A DNA stretch of 64,000 nucleotides. Origin: Flavobacterium kingsejongi (GTDB lineage: Bacteria > Bacteroidota > Bacteroidia > Flavobacteriales > Flavobacteriaceae). Below are positions 63,823 to 64,000 of the stretch, in pieces (the first letter of the stretch is position 1; each line of letters opens with the position of its first letter). The DNA lies in the NCBI RefSeq assembly GCF_003076475.1, contig NZ_CP020919.1:1674001-1738000 (forward strand). The letters run 5' to 3'. The notes below the pieces were generated by a model. It saw only the letters and a program-made list of their open reading frames with translations. It did not search any database and was not told where the DNA came from. The translations under genes and the position numbers were made by a program.

Positions 63823-64000
63823 ATGAAAAACAAGAATAGTATATATGGTGGTATTGCAGTAGCTGTTGTGCTTGCAGCAGTGCTTTATTTTGCTTTCCGA
63901 AAGACTCCGGCTCCTGCTAAAACTACAGCAGAAAATCCAACCGAAATCGAAAAAGCGGGTACTGCGGTACGGGAAGTGGAACTGAACGAGGCGCAGTATA
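63823..64000 (+). CDS. RND efflux periplasmic adaptor, 5' end only
   Basis: Starts at ATG 63823, 9 bp after the TolC stop: MKNKNSIYGGIAVAVVLAAV, a membrane anchor, then a Pro/Ala/Thr linker and VREVELNEAQY, typical for the entry to a CusB/CzcB-like adaptor. About 59 residues are seen before the window ends; the rest is inferred from operon order. Confidence 0.75.
   Translation, partial: MKNKNSIYGGIAVAVVLAAVLYFAFRKTPAPAKTTAENPTEIEKAGTAVREVELNEAQY

Overview
The window looks like chromosomal DNA of a low-GC Bacteroidota, most likely a Flavobacteriaceae close to Flavobacterium. The support is a SusC/SusD/SusE set, an amylase with a type IX secretion (T9SS) C-terminal sorting domain, promoters of the Bacteroidota TTTG / TAnnTTTG type, mevalonate-pathway genes, and many lipoproteins made from short SPII signals. 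No rRNA, CRISPR array or prophage is visible. Genus is an inference.

Layout. 1-3180: 5' part of an M20 dipeptidase, tRNA-Leu(UAG) with promoter and terminator, one two-ORF ISL3-type insertion sequence (ISAon1-like) with inverted ends, then about 560 bp without genes. 3180-4851: nagA and a small lipoprotein. 4994-27819: a complete starch/maltodextrin utilisation locus. Its minus-strand arm is susC-susD-susE plus a T9SS-secreted GH13 amylase; its plus-strand arm is a LacI-type regulator, an MFS sugar transporter, beta-phosphoglucomutase, a GH65 maltose phosphorylase, a SusA-like GH13, a GH31 enzyme, another GH13 and a SusG-like lipoprotein GH13. 28127-38589: a GAF protein, an HD-PycTM fusion, a phosphoesterase/outer-membrane-barrel gene broken at an A9 tract, a lipoprotein, a structured intergenic element, a GDPD gene without a standard start codon, and a BaiN-type flavoprotein. 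38627-43883: tspO, mvaD, mevalonate kinase, a UbiA-type prenyltransferase, a pseudouridine synthase and a SnoaL-like protein. 43960-54207: M3 peptidase, two AsmA-like proteins, small lipoproteins, two possible gene remnants and an L,D-transpeptidase. 54512-56655: two tandem paralogues with a helical N-terminal domain and a carboxypeptidase-regulatory-like C-terminal domain. 56801-64000: an ABC exporter, a Pmp3-family peptide and a heavy-metal efflux operon (DUF6660-like, CzcA, TolC, start of the adaptor).

How the genes work together. In the maltodextrin locus, surface amylases cut starch, SusCDE bind and import the fragments, the periplasmic enzymes trim them, and the MFS carrier brings maltose into the cytosol. 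There the GH65 phosphorylase and beta-phosphoglucomutase turn it into glucose plus glucose-6-phosphate. Intrinsic terminators sit inside both arms and probably set the ratio of binding/uptake proteins to amylases. Two near-identical operator-like sites lie between the arms, next to the LacI-type regulator.

Most of the window is ordinary Flavobacterium content. The items most worth a second look are the intergenic hairpin at 36486-36543, the tandem paralogues at 54512-56655, the HD-PycTM fusion, the A9 frameshift, the candidate operators and the GDPD gene lacking a canonical start.
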